Shown here piece by piece: positions 1-5,786 of a DNA stretch of 11,864 nt. Origin of the DNA: an uncultured Alphaproteobacteria bacterium (GTDB lineage Bacteria; Pseudomonadota; Alphaproteobacteria; Rs-D84); contig CALDAH010000009.1 in assembly GCA_937903135.1 (NCBI GenBank), positions 1 through 11,864 of the forward strand, in the 5' to 3' direction. The position numbers and the translations under genes are program-made. A model generated the notes under the pieces. The model ran no database searches. It had not been told where the DNA came from and was given only the letters and a program-made list of their open reading frames with translations. Each line of letters opens with the position of its first letter. Position 1 is the stretch's first letter.

Positions 1-752
1 CACGACGTTTGACCGGTCGCATCCTGGTATTGACCCGCCCCTGAACACGCCGTGCTGACCCCGCCGCTGCAATATGTACCGGCCGGACATATGGTTTGCC
101 CGGTGCGTGTGGTCGCCGTACCGCCCGTGGAATAATACCCGGCAGATACATTATTACGAACCCCGCCCGAGCAGTAATACGCATTCCCACCACACGCCGA
201 TTGCCCGGTGCAGTTGTTATTGCTGGTATTGCAACCGGTCGTGTAATAACCACTGCTAACCGTTGAGCAGGCGGTGGCACCGGCCGCGCTGAACTTTGTC
301 CGTCCCGTACACGCCGTGCATGACGACGCCCCCGCGGATTCGGAATACGTCCCAGCCGGGCAGTCGGAACATGATCCCGCGCCCGCAGCTGAATATTTAC
401 CCGACGGACACGTCCCGGATATACCGGTATCGGCCGCTGCGCCCGTGCCGGCGATTGTAAACGTGCCGCCCGCGCACCATTTGCCCGCCGGGCACGGGCT
501 GTCACAGGTGGTCTTACCCTGGGCGATATATTTACCCGCACTGCAGGTAACAGATTTATTGCATACTGGCGCGGCTGTCCCGCCCGCACATGTACACCCG
601 GATGTACACGCAAGGCATACATTATTGCTTAAATAATACTTGGGATTACAGGATGTATATTTTTTCGTAGAACATGTATAGCCGGCCCCAAATGCACCGG
701 TGGTTAAAATAATGGCCATTAAACACGCGAAATAGCGCACTAGTCTAAACAT
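1..752 (-). CDS. Secreted cysteine-rich CPAG-repeat protein (N-terminal part, runs off left edge)
   Basis: The minus strand is open from an ATG at 750-752 to the window edge: 250 codons with no stop, C-terminus missing. Residues 1-23 are a typical signal peptide (Arg4 and Arg7, then a hydrophobic stretch ending AFGA), so the product is probably exported. The rest seen is rich in Gly, Ala, Thr, Ser and Tyr and holds about 24 cysteines in roughly 227 residues. They fall in loose repeats of the form C-P-[AS]-G-x-[YW], followed by a second Cys directly or about 8 residues on (CPAGKWCAGG, CPSGKY, CPAGTYS, CPAGTYCSGG), with GYY-type variants between. The pattern recalls GCC2/GCC3 (ephrin-receptor-like) and other disulfide-knot repeats of extracellular proteins, so a surface or secreted role is likely; no enzymatic motif is visible. 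A GGAAAGA sequence lies just before the ATG. It diverges from rnpB. Function unknown; the frame is well supported, the family only tentative. Confidence -1.
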   Translation of the reverse strand, partial: MFRLVRYFACLMAIILTTGAFGAGYTCSTKKYTSCNPKYYLSNNVCLACTSGCTCAGGTAAPVCNKSVTCSAGKYIAQGKTTCDSPCPAGKWCAGGTFTIAGTGAAADTGISGTCPSGKYSAAGAGSCSDCPAGTYSESAGASSCTACTGRTKFSAAGATACSTVSSGYYTTGCNTSNNNCTGQSACGGNAYYCSGGVRNNVSAGYYSTGGTATTRTGQTICPAGTYCSGGVSTACSGAGQYQDATGQTS

Positions 753-782
753 TCTTTCCACTTCTTTTTCTCTTTGTCATTT

Positions 783-812
783 ATCCTACGAAAAAACTGG
801 ATAATCGCGCAA
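783..812 (-). promoter_or_regulatory. Possible promoter of the cysteine-rich protein gene
   Basis: On the minus strand TTGCGC (807-812) and TAGGAT (783-788) are separated by 18 bases and lie about 30 bases before the start codon. Both boxes are only partial consensus matches. Confidence -1.
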
Positions 813-823
813 GTAAAAAATAA

Positions 824-851
824 TTGAATTTCCATAAATTCATGATAGCAT
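824..851 (+). promoter_or_regulatory. Probable rnpB promoter
   Basis: TTGAAT (824-829) and TAGCAT (846-851) are separated by 16 bases. The predicted transcription start, about 7-9 bases further on, coincides with the first base of the RNase P P1 helix at about 860. The agreement of position supports the call more than the -10 box does. Confidence -1.
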
Positions 852-859
852 ACGCAATC

Positions 860-1186
860 GCAAGATGGGCAGGGCATAGCTAACCCCGGTAGGGGATTAG
901 AGGAAAGTCCGGACTGCGCGGGACAGCATATTGGCTAACGGCCAAGCGGGGAAACCCGACGATTAGAGCAACAGAGACGAATCGATTAAATTCGGGTGAA
1001 ACGGGCAATCTCTATGTGCAGCAACTTCAAATAGGTTTCTTTTACCTTGTCCCGGGGATAGAAACGGGTAGAAGGCTTGACGTATCATGGTAACGTGGTA
1101 TGCAGATTAATTATGCCCACTACCTTGGCATGGTTGTAAAAGACTGGGCCAGGGCAGGACAGAATCCGGCTTATCGCGCATCTTGC
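860..1186 (+). ncRNA. rnpB: RNase P RNA (catalytic RNA subunit)
   Basis: This is the ribozyme that, with the RnpA protein, removes the 5' leader from precursor tRNAs. The ends pair as helix P1: GCAAGATG (860-867) with CATCTTGC (1179-1186). The conserved core is in order: GAGGAAAGTCCGGAC at 900-914, an AGAGCAACAGAGA-type element near 964-976, GCAAnnnnAAATAGG at 1021-1035, a GGGTAGAAGGCTTGACG block near 1066-1082, and ACAGAATCCGGCTTAT at 1159-1174. These are the hallmark bacterial RNase P blocks and fit the A-type fold. At about 327 nt it is on the short side, with variable helices probably trimmed. It has its own promoter and terminator and no coding content. Identity is certain; exact ends are good to a few bases. 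Confidence -1.
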
Positions 1187-1188
1187 AT

Positions 1189-1212
1189 CCACGCCTGCGG
1201 GCGTGGTTTTTT
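1189..1212 (+). terminator. Rho-independent terminator of rnpB
   Basis: CCACGCC (1189-1195), loop TGCG, then GGCGTGG (1200-1206) forms a perfect 7-bp GC-rich stem followed by six T (1207-1212). It starts two bases after the P1 helix of rnpB. Confidence -1.
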
Positions 1213-1213
1213 A

Positions 1214-1241
1214 TTGCAAACCGTATTTTTTAAATTAAAAT
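1214..1241 (+). promoter_or_regulatory. Probable promoter of the small membrane protein gene
   Basis: TTGCAA (1214-1219) and TAAAAT (1236-1241) are separated by 16 bases, right after the rnpB terminator and about 28 bases before the downstream ATG. The -10 matches five of six consensus positions. Confidence -1.
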
Positions 1242-1269
1242 TCCTGCATGCACATAAAAGGTTATCGGT

Positions 1270-1512
1270 ATGAAAAAAAATAAACCCATTAACATTGCAC
1301 CATATTCTTTTTTACTGCTAATTCCTATATGCATGTTCGTGGAATGTTTAATTCTTACCACATGTGCCACGCGGCGACACAAAAATTTTTCCAACAGCCA
1401 GGAATACAGAGATAAAATCACCCAGATTGAAAACACTGTAAAAGAACTGAAAAAACAACGCCAAGAATTGCAACATATCACGGATTCTTTGAAGCGTAAT
1501 AATTCACGATAA
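1270..1512 (+). CDS. Small single-span membrane protein with C-terminal coiled coil (hypothetical)
   Basis: 80 residues. The N-terminus is short and basic (KKNK), followed by one hydrophobic segment at about residues 12-31 and a charged helical tail at 44-78. Hydrophobic residues sit at heptad spacing (I50, I53, V57, L60, L67, L74), so a coiled coil is likely. N-in/C-out topology with a periplasmic coiled coil resembles the layout of FtsB/FtsL/DivIC division proteins, but I see no diagnostic family motif and do not assign it. AAAGG lies about 8 bases before the ATG, a plausible promoter lies upstream, and the gene fits neatly between the rnpB terminator and the convergent tolA (9 bases between stop codons). 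The opposite-strand frame here has none of this support. Cys21, Cys26 and Cys32 cluster in or at the edge of the membrane segment. Probably real, function unknown. Confidence -1.
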   Translation: MKKNKPINIAPYSFLLLIPICMFVECLILTTCATRRHKNFSNSQEYRDKITQIENTVKELKKQRQELQHITDSLKRNNSR

Positions 1513-1521
1513 AAACCAGCG

Positions 1522-2280
1522 CTACATAACCGTTCCCTGGGTCGGGTAAAACGTTAGTTGAATTTTTTCCCATTTTTTAAATTCACCCGGCGGCAGCATA
1601 CGAAACGGCTGACAAACATTTATCGCACTGCGAATGGTATCCAATACATACGCAAACGCAGGATCACTGTCAGCGCGCGCGGCACTTTCAAACCATACGT
1701 CGCGAACCGTGCCGTTTTGCCGCATAGTTAAATGCGCAACCGCACGAATATCCGCGATCCCCGGATGATTTTTATCAATTGTCCAACAACGCGTCATCGC
1801 AACACGCAGTGCATCTACGACCGATACCGTCAGCGTACGATCCAGCGATACAACCTCGCGGTTAACGCGAATAACCCTTTTTTTCCGGGCGGGCGTCGGG
1901 GCAGGTGTGTTTTTATTATCCGGTGCAGCGGCGTCATCGGGCGCGTCCGGCGCGGGCGCATCATCAACAAGTGCCGGGGCGTTAACCGGCGCGGGCGTTG
2001 TCACGCTATCGGGGATCGGCCGGGGCGCGGGCGCGGGCGTCGGCACCGGCGTATCCGGCGCAAAAGCCGCGTCCACGTTTATATTACGCAATCGCGTTTC
2101 GTCCCCCGTTACGCGAACCGAGTCTAAATCAATTTCCATAATCTGAATTCGGTCGGGTGCGACCAATTTTGCGCGCTGAACAACGACAACAAACGACGTT
2201 AGCAAAATCGCTGCCAATGCCAAATGCCCGCCCAGCGAGATTAACAGATTTTCCGATGAAAATTGATTCCAGCGCGCCAT
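1522..2280 (-). CDS. tolA: TolA-like envelope protein (TolA/TonB family)
   Basis: 252 residues. TolA is the inner-membrane-anchored periplasmic arm that carries force from the TolQ-TolR motor to TolB/Pal at the outer membrane. The single N-terminal membrane helix (about 13-33) carries Ser15-x3-His19, the spacing of the conserved Ser/His of TolA and TonB helices that contact the motor. Residues about 70-130 form an Ala/Pro/Asp/Thr-rich flexible linker, then a basic patch (RKKRVIRVNR), then a C-terminal TolA/TonB-like domain (about 150-245) with two cysteines (in RCWT and VCQPF) that could form the disulfide seen in this domain. It is much shorter than E. coli TolA (421 residues) because the long helical domain is replaced by the linker, as is common in Alphaproteobacteria. 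The start overlaps the tolR stop as TAATG, so translation is probably coupled. It is last in the operon; tolB and pal do not follow. No clear terminator is visible after it. Confidence -1.
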   Translation of the reverse strand: MARWNQFSSENLLISLGGHLALAAILLTSFVVVVQRAKLVAPDRIQIMEIDLDSVRVTGDETRLRNINVDAAFAPDTPVPTPAPAPRPIPDSVTTPAPVNAPALVDDAPAPDAPDDAAAPDNKNTPAPTPARKKRVIRVNREVVSLDRTLTVSVVDALRVAMTRCWTIDKNHPGIADIRAVAHLTMRQNGTVRDVWFESAARADSDPAFAYVLDTIRSAINVCQPFRMLPPGEFKKWEKIQLTFYPTQGTVM

Positions 2281-2693
2281 TATTTATCCATCTGCGTACG
2301 CAGTCCGACGCGTTGAAATCCCGCGTCCTTTAATTTACCCATTATTGCCATAACCGCACCATAGTCCGCACGGCGATCGCCGTTTATCATAATGGTCAGC
2401 TGCGGATTTTCCCCACGCATCGCGGCCGCACGACGAACGACGTCATCGGCACCAAGCATCGTTTCGGCCAGATAATAGCGGCCGGCGGAATCTACGCTGA
2501 TCTGGATCGCGTGATCATTTCCGGTCAATGCCGAATGCCCGGCCGACGGTAAATCTAAATCAATACCGTTGGTCATCATCGGCGTCGTTACCATAAACAC
2601 CGCCAGCAGCACCGTCATAATATCAATCATCGGGGTAAGCGATATGCTGGCATCGGAATTTCTGCGTCTGTTTCGCGACATATTCAACACCAT
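2280..2693 (-). CDS. tolR: TolR, ExbD/TolR-family motor protein
   Basis: 137 residues. TolR forms, with TolQ, the proton-driven stator-type motor of the Tol-Pal system. A basic cytoplasmic N-terminus (RNRRR) is followed by one membrane helix starting with the family signature S-L-T-P-M-I-D; Asp24 (counted from the first ATG) is the proton-carrying aspartate equivalent to E. coli D23. The TTPMM-to-DLPSA transition after the helix is typical, and the remainder is the small periplasmic ExbD/TolR domain. The gene overlaps the tolQ stop (TAATG) and tolA overlaps its stop the same way. A second in-frame ATG at 2679-2681, preceded by GGTG, would give a product four residues shorter and cannot be excluded. 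Family assignment is firm. Confidence -1.
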   Translation of the reverse strand: MVLNMSRNRRRNSDASISLTPMIDIMTVLLAVFMVTTPMMTNGIDLDLPSAGHSALTGNDHAIQISVDSAGRYYLAETMLGADDVVRRAAAMRGENPQLTIMINGDRRADYGAVMAIMGKLKDAGFQRVGLRTQMDK

Positions 2694-3184
2694 TATTTTT
2701 TTGTTTTCATTTCTTTGCGCATATCGTCCAAACGGTCATAGAGATCATCTGCGCGTCGCTGAAAGTATTGATATGCAATTGCCGCCGGCACGGCCGCAAT
2801 CAGCCCCAGTGCCGTTGTCCCCAGCGCGGTTGCCAGCCCCGGTGCAATAACGCCGATGCTGACCGATTGATTAACGCCAATTGACGCGAATGAATCCATA
2901 ACCCCCCAGATCGTTCCGAACAAACCGATAAACGGCGCAACATACGATACCATTGATAAAAACCACAGATTTTTATCAAACGGGCGCAGCATACGATCCA
3001 CGACCAGATCCAGGTTATCACCGGATTTAATCTTCAACGGGCTTTTTTTCTGAACGCGCCACAGGCGTATCTTTTCAATAATAATTGCCCATGACATTAT
3101 ACTGGCGGCGACCAATACCAGTGATATAAACAGCGTCATTAAATCCCCTGTAAATAAATTTAACAACGAAAAATTACCTGTCAT
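2693..3184 (-). CDS. tolQ: TolQ, MotA/TolQ/ExbB-family motor protein (short form)
   Basis: 163 residues. This is the polytopic subunit that surrounds TolR in the proton-driven Tol motor. Three membrane helices are clear: TM1 about 15-37 (ending SWAIIIEK), TM2 about 78-100 with the signature P-F-I-G-L-F-G-T-I-W-G-V-M, and TM3 about 113-140 with A-P-G-L-A-T-A-L and G-L-I-A-A-V-P-A. TM2 and TM3 match TolQ strongly. The cytoplasmic loop between TM1 and TM2 is only about 38 residues; E. coli TolQ is 230 residues and its loop is about twice to three times longer. The start is strongly supported by AAGGAAGG (3189-3196), four bases before the ATG. It follows ybgC by 14 bases and overlaps tolR by one. 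The frame is intact, so this is a compact form rather than a broken gene. Confidence -1.
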   Translation of the reverse strand: MTGNFSLLNLFTGDLMTLFISLVLVAASIMSWAIIIEKIRLWRVQKKSPLKIKSGDNLDLVVDRMLRPFDKNLWFLSMVSYVAPFIGLFGTIWGVMDSFASIGVNQSVSIGVIAPGLATALGTTALGLIAAVPAAIAYQYFQRRADDLYDRLDDMRKEMKTKK

Positions 3185-3198
3185 TTTACCTTCCTTTG

Positions 3199-3576
3199 TT
3201 ATTTGTTTATTATATTTAAAATCTGGTCCGGGATGCGTTTCGGGCGCATGTTTTTATCAATATAAACCGCGGTTAACGTTAGTATAGCATAAACGACGCC
3301 GTCTTTCACGAACTTTTGTTCCATATCCATAGACACTGGGCCAATTTTTATAATCGCCCCATCTACGGTAAATTCATCCCCCAGGCACAGCGGCCGGATA
3401 TATTTTATATTTAATTCGCGAATAACAAACCCGATATCATCACCGGCCCGCGTAACCCCACGCAGCCACGACATACGTGCGCGTTCGGCAATTTCCAGAT
3501 ACCGGCCGTGATAAACAATCCCGCCGGCATCGGTATCAGCGTATGCAATTGAAAACGGAAACGGCGTTAATCTCAT
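3199..3576 (-). CDS. ybgC: YbgC-type acyl-CoA thioesterase (hotdog fold)
   Basis: About 125 residues from the preferred ATG at 3574-3576. It is a 4-hydroxybenzoyl-CoA-thioesterase-like hotdog enzyme hydrolysing short or medium acyl-CoA (possibly acyl-ACP) thioesters in the cytoplasm, the usual first gene of tol-pal operons. The signature Y-x-D-T-D-A-G-G-I-V-Y-H is present; the second Asp is the catalytic acid and the His follows at the expected spacing. The downstream E-R-A-R, the R-x-L-x-I-K-Y-I-R-P strand and the G-D-E-F segment are also family features. I chose the second ATG because GGGGGAA lies six bases before it, it forms an ATGA overlap with the preceding stop, and the Asp position then agrees with E. 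coli YbgC. The ATG at 3589-3591 would add five residues but has no visible ribosome binding site. Identification is firm. Confidence -1.
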   Translation of the reverse strand: MRLTPFPFSIAYADTDAGGIVYHGRYLEIAERARMSWLRGVTRAGDDIGFVIRELNIKYIRPLCLGDEFTVDGAIIKIGPVSMDMEQKFVKDGVVYAILTLTAVYIDKNMRPKRIPDQILNIINK

Positions 3577-4019
3577 TCGCAATTCCCCCATAGTTTCGTT
3601 AATAAATCATTTATTAATTCCTGCTGACGGGCGGTAAATTTATACTTTGACTGCGCGTATTCAGAATAAAACCTCCACGGGGATGTATAACGACCGCGCG
3701 CGCACCAGTCACAGCACATCTCGGCAATGGCGTCATCGGGCATATCGGCGATATTTTTCCAATGCTCTGGGTGGTGGGCCGTCGCCCGTTTGTGGTTTGC
3801 CATCGCCATTGCCGCACGCTGAAAAACAGGATTAGGCGTTTTTATATTATTATAGCGACACCACATCATCGGGGCGATCTGGGACAATAACGGGTCGGCA
3901 AATTTATCCGCATCATGGGCGGGATAGCGCGTGCCGATCTTTGCCGCGAACTTATTTACCGCAGCAACGTGTTCAGCCAATTTCTGCTTATGAAAAGCAT
4001 TCATTTTATCGGCGTTCAT
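3573..4019 (-). CDS. DUF5662-like putative HD-type protein
   Basis: 148 residues, cytoplasmic, no membrane segment. Recognisable blocks in order: H35-D36-x-D-K-F, a conserved-looking N75-H76-K, then H82-H83-P-E-H86-W, D92-M-P, and E100-M-x-x-D104-W. This arrangement (HD, HHPEHW, EM..DW) matches what I recall of DUF5662-family proteins, and the His/Asp clusters suggest a metal site of HD-phosphohydrolase type. No substrate can be inferred. The start ATG at 4017-4019 overlaps the ruvB stop as ATGA and the 3' end overlaps the preferred ybgC start the same way, so it is translationally embedded between two housekeeping genes. A second in-frame ATG five codons in is possible. A gene of this type is not usual between ruvB and ybgC. 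The reading frame is secure; the family name is from memory. Confidence -1.
   Translation of the reverse strand: MNADKMNAFHKQKLAEHVAAVNKFAAKIGTRYPAHDADKFADPLLSQIAPMMWCRYNNIKTPNPVFQRAAMAMANHKRATAHHPEHWKNIADMPDDAIAEMCCDWCARGRYTSPWRFYSEYAQSKYKFTARQQELINDLLTKLWGNCE
3583..3589 (-). promoter_or_regulatory. Ribosome binding site deciding the ybgC start
   Basis: The minus strand reads GGGGGAA here, six bases before the ATG at 3574-3576. The alternative ATG at 3589-3591 overlaps this site and has no Shine-Dalgarno sequence of its own. Confidence -1.
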
Positions 4020-5005
4020 TTTACCAGCCCCAGGTGCTTATACCCGGCGTCTGTAATAACACGTCCGCGGGGGGTGCGCTGAATAAATCCCAGCTGCATT
4101 AAATACGGTTCTATGACGTCTTCTATGGTATCGGCCGGTTCAGATAACGCCGCCGCCAGATTTTCAATACCAACCGGGCCGCCGGCATAGTGCCGAACAA
4201 TTGTCGTCATATATTCACGATCAATCTGATCCAGTCCCATCTGATCAATATGCAATTGATATAATGTTGTTTTAATTGTATCTGCGCCGATCTGATTCTG
4301 GGCGGCGGCAGCTGCGAAATCACGGGCACGTTTTAATAACCGATTTGCAATTCGTGGCGTTCCGCGCGCACTCTGTGCCAGCATTATCGCCCCGTCGTGG
4401 TCAATCGGTGTCCCTAATATATTTGCACTGCGCATAATAATTTTAGCCAGATCCGCCGGCGAATAAAACGACAGTCGCAGATCAATTCCAAATCTATCAC
4501 GCAGCGGATTAGACAGCAGGCCCGTCCGCGTCGTTGCCCCGACCAGTGTAAACGGGGGCAGGTCAATACGAACGCTTTTTGCCGATGGCCCTTCGCCTAG
4601 CATTATATCTAGCTTAAAATCTTCCATCGCGGAATATAACACTTCCTCTATTGCGGTCGGCAGGCGATGAATTTCATCAATAAACAAAACATCCATCGGT
4701 TCAAGCGACGTCAGAATCGCGGCCAGATCCCCCTGTTTAGTAAGCATCGGGGCAGCGGTCGCACGAAAATTTGTTCCCAGTTCATTCGCGACAATATGCG
4801 CCAGTGTTGTTTTCCCCAGCCCCGGCGGCCCGTACAATAAAACGTGATCCATTGCCTCGGCCCGGGAACGTGCGCCGGATATAAACACGGACAGGTTTTG
4901 CTTTAACGCATCATGACCGATAAAATCCGATAATGTTTTAGGCCGAATAGACGCTGCCATATCATCGGGAATATTTGGATCAAAAAATCTGTTATCTGTA
5001 TTCAT
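4016..5005 (-). CDS. ruvB: RuvB, Holliday junction branch-migration ATPase
   Basis: 329 residues from the preferred ATG at 5003-5005. RuvB is the hexameric AAA+ motor that, loaded by RuvA, drives branch migration of Holliday junctions in recombination and repair. Residues about 19-30 carry the family start (S-I-R-P-K-T-L-S-D-F-I-G). Walker A GPPGLGKT is at 59-66, Walker B with D110-E111-I-H at 107-113, sensor 1 GATTR at 156-160, and an arginine-finger-type R-D-R-F-G at 169-173. Sensor 2 (G-T-P-R-I-A-N-R) follows, and the C-terminal winged helix ends R-T-P-R-G-R. Length is normal. A longer frame starting at 5044 would run 38 bases into the upstream gene and add 13 residues unlike other RuvB starts; the chosen ATG lies one base after the upstream TAA. 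ruvA and ruvC, often adjacent, are absent from the window. Confidence -1.
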   Translation of the reverse strand: MNTDNRFFDPNIPDDMAASIRPKTLSDFIGHDALKQNLSVFISGARSRAEAMDHVLLYGPPGLGKTTLAHIVANELGTNFRATAAPMLTKQGDLAAILTSLEPMDVLFIDEIHRLPTAIEEVLYSAMEDFKLDIMLGEGPSAKSVRIDLPPFTLVGATTRTGLLSNPLRDRFGIDLRLSFYSPADLAKIIMRSANILGTPIDHDGAIMLAQSARGTPRIANRLLKRARDFAAAAAQNQIGADTIKTTLYQLHIDQMGLDQIDREYMTTIVRHYAGGPVGIENLAAALSEPADTIEDVIEPYLMQLGFIQRTPRGRVITDAGYKHLGLVK

Positions 5006-5006
5006 T

Positions 5007-5666
5007 TTATAACAACTTATCTTCGGCGTTTTCGCGGCCGACATATGCTTTTAAATCATTATACATCTGACGCAGGTCGGCCGGTTGGCTATACATCGCA
5101 TCAGAATTTTTAACGCGAATAGTTTCTAAATCAATCTGGGCCTGTTTTTTCAATATCTGGGTTAAATGCACCGCAAAAGACTTAGCGTCGTCTGTTTCGG
5201 TCGCCCCCTGCAGCAGCAGTCCACGATTAGGCCGTGGTGATAAAAACGCAAAATCAGAAACCGACGGATCAGGTGATACCAGCGCGAAGCCTGATACTTC
5301 CGGCCGACGCATCATCGCCTGCAGAACGTACCACGCCCCAAGGCCATTTCCCGCCAGCCATATTTTATCACTATCTTCGTTATGATTTTGAATCCAATCA
5401 ATAACTGTTGCGATATCCAGCATATTATCCGCCGTTGTTCCGATCGCCCCTTCGGAATCATTAACACCGCGATAGTTAAAACGCAGCACAGAAAATCCGG
5501 CATCCATAAACGCCCTGAACATTGCATACGATACACGATCGTTCATATGATACTTCTGTCGTGGATTCCCCGATAGCACCACCGCCAAAGGTGCAGCCGG
5601 CGTGGCCGATTTGTGATAAACGGCGTGTAGTTTACCCGCATCCCCTGAAATTATGATATCAACCAT
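5007..5666 (-). CDS. Alpha/beta-hydrolase-fold protein of COG2945 type with degenerate catalytic triad
   Basis: 219 residues from the ATG at 5664-5666. It aligns by eye with the alphaproteobacterial COG2945 alpha/beta-hydrolase group: D-A-G-K-L-H-A near the start, F-S-V-L-R-F-N-Y-R-G-V-N-D-S-E-G, G-A-W-x-x-L-Q-x-M-M-R-R-P-E-V, and D-F-A-F-L-x-P-x-P. The catalytic positions are altered. The nucleophile elbow, usually G-F-S-F-G, reads G-N-G-L-G (no Ser); the acid-turn segment, usually H-G-D-K-D, reads Q-G-A-T-E-T; the usual (D/N)-H-F-F histidine segment reads S-D-A-M-Y; and the N-terminal H-P-H-P segment reads S-G-N-P. The fold looks complete and in frame, so a non-enzymatic or altered function is more likely than a pseudogene. 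It is first in the ruvB-tol operon, with its stop one base before ruvB. GTG at 5673-5675 would add three residues but lies inside the ribosome binding site. Confidence -1.
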   Translation of the reverse strand: MVDIIISGDAGKLHAVYHKSATPAAPLAVVLSGNPRQKYHMNDRVSYAMFRAFMDAGFSVLRFNYRGVNDSEGAIGTTADNMLDIATVIDWIQNHNEDSDKIWLAGNGLGAWYVLQAMMRRPEVSGFALVSPDPSVSDFAFLSPRPNRGLLLQGATETDDAKSFAVHLTQILKKQAQIDLETIRVKNSDAMYSQPADLRQMYNDLKAYVGRENAEDKLL

Positions 5667-5671
5667 TGTTT

Positions 5672-5683
5672 CCACCTTTCCTT
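5672..5683 (-). promoter_or_regulatory. Ribosome binding site deciding the first-gene start
   Basis: The minus strand reads AAGGAAAGGTGG, ending five bases before the ATG at 5664-5666. The in-frame GTG at 5673-5675 is part of this site and therefore unlikely to be the start. Confidence -1.
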
Positions 5684-5701
5684 AAATATAATAATATAAT
5701 C

Positions 5702-5726
5702 GTTTGTTCTTACTTATAGAACAAAC
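5702..5726. promoter_or_regulatory. Perfect 9-bp inverted repeat, probable operator
   Basis: GTTTGTTCT (5702-5710), spacer TACTTAT, then AGAACAAAC (5718-5726) is a perfect inverted repeat. It covers the whole predicted -10 box and start region of the minus-strand operon promoter, the classic place for a repressor site. No T-run and little GC make a terminator unlikely. The binding protein is unknown. Confidence -1.
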
Positions 5727-5742
5727 ATAATACAATTTTCAA
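5713..5742 (-). promoter_or_regulatory. Promoter of the hydrolase-like / ruvB / tol operon
   Basis: On the minus strand TTGAAA (5737-5742) and TATAAG (5713-5718) are separated by 18 bases, each matching five of six consensus positions. Transcription would start near 5706, about 40 bases before the ATG. The -10 lies inside the 5702-5726 palindrome. Confidence -1.
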
Positions 5743-5758
5743 TAAAAATATTTTTGCT

Positions 5759-5786
5759 TTGACACAATGCCCACGATTGTTCTAAT
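5759..5786 (+). promoter_or_regulatory. Promoter of the secreted six-cysteine protein gene
   Basis: A perfect TTGACA (5759-5764) is followed after 16 bases by TCTAAT (5781-5786); TAATAT at 5783-5788 with an 18-base spacer is an alternative -10. A TTGTTC half-site (5777-5782) identical to the core of the 5702-5726 repeat touches the -10. It drives away from the ruvB-tol operon. Confidence -1.

Noticed and set aside
74..636. Plus-strand open frames at 74-259 and 274-636
   Set aside because: They are shadows of the minus-strand cysteine-rich gene, which is open throughout with a signal peptide and repeats; these frames have no ribosome binding site and only Pro/His/Ala-rich or Arg/Tyr/Asn-rich low-complexity translations.
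1732..2146. Two overlapping plus-strand frames inside tolA
   Set aside because: The translations are Arg/Gly- and Ser/Gly-rich antisense readings of the TolA linker; tolA itself has domain and operon support.
5006..5044. Longer ruvB starting at 5044
   Set aside because: It would overlap the upstream gene by 38 bases and add residues not seen in RuvB proteins; the ATG at 5003-5005 fits the family start.
5706..5722. LexA (SOS) box upstream of the ruvB operon
   Set aside because: Alphaproteobacterial LexA prefers the direct repeat GTTC-N7-GTTC; here it is GTTC-N9-GAAC. I keep it as an operator of unknown identity.
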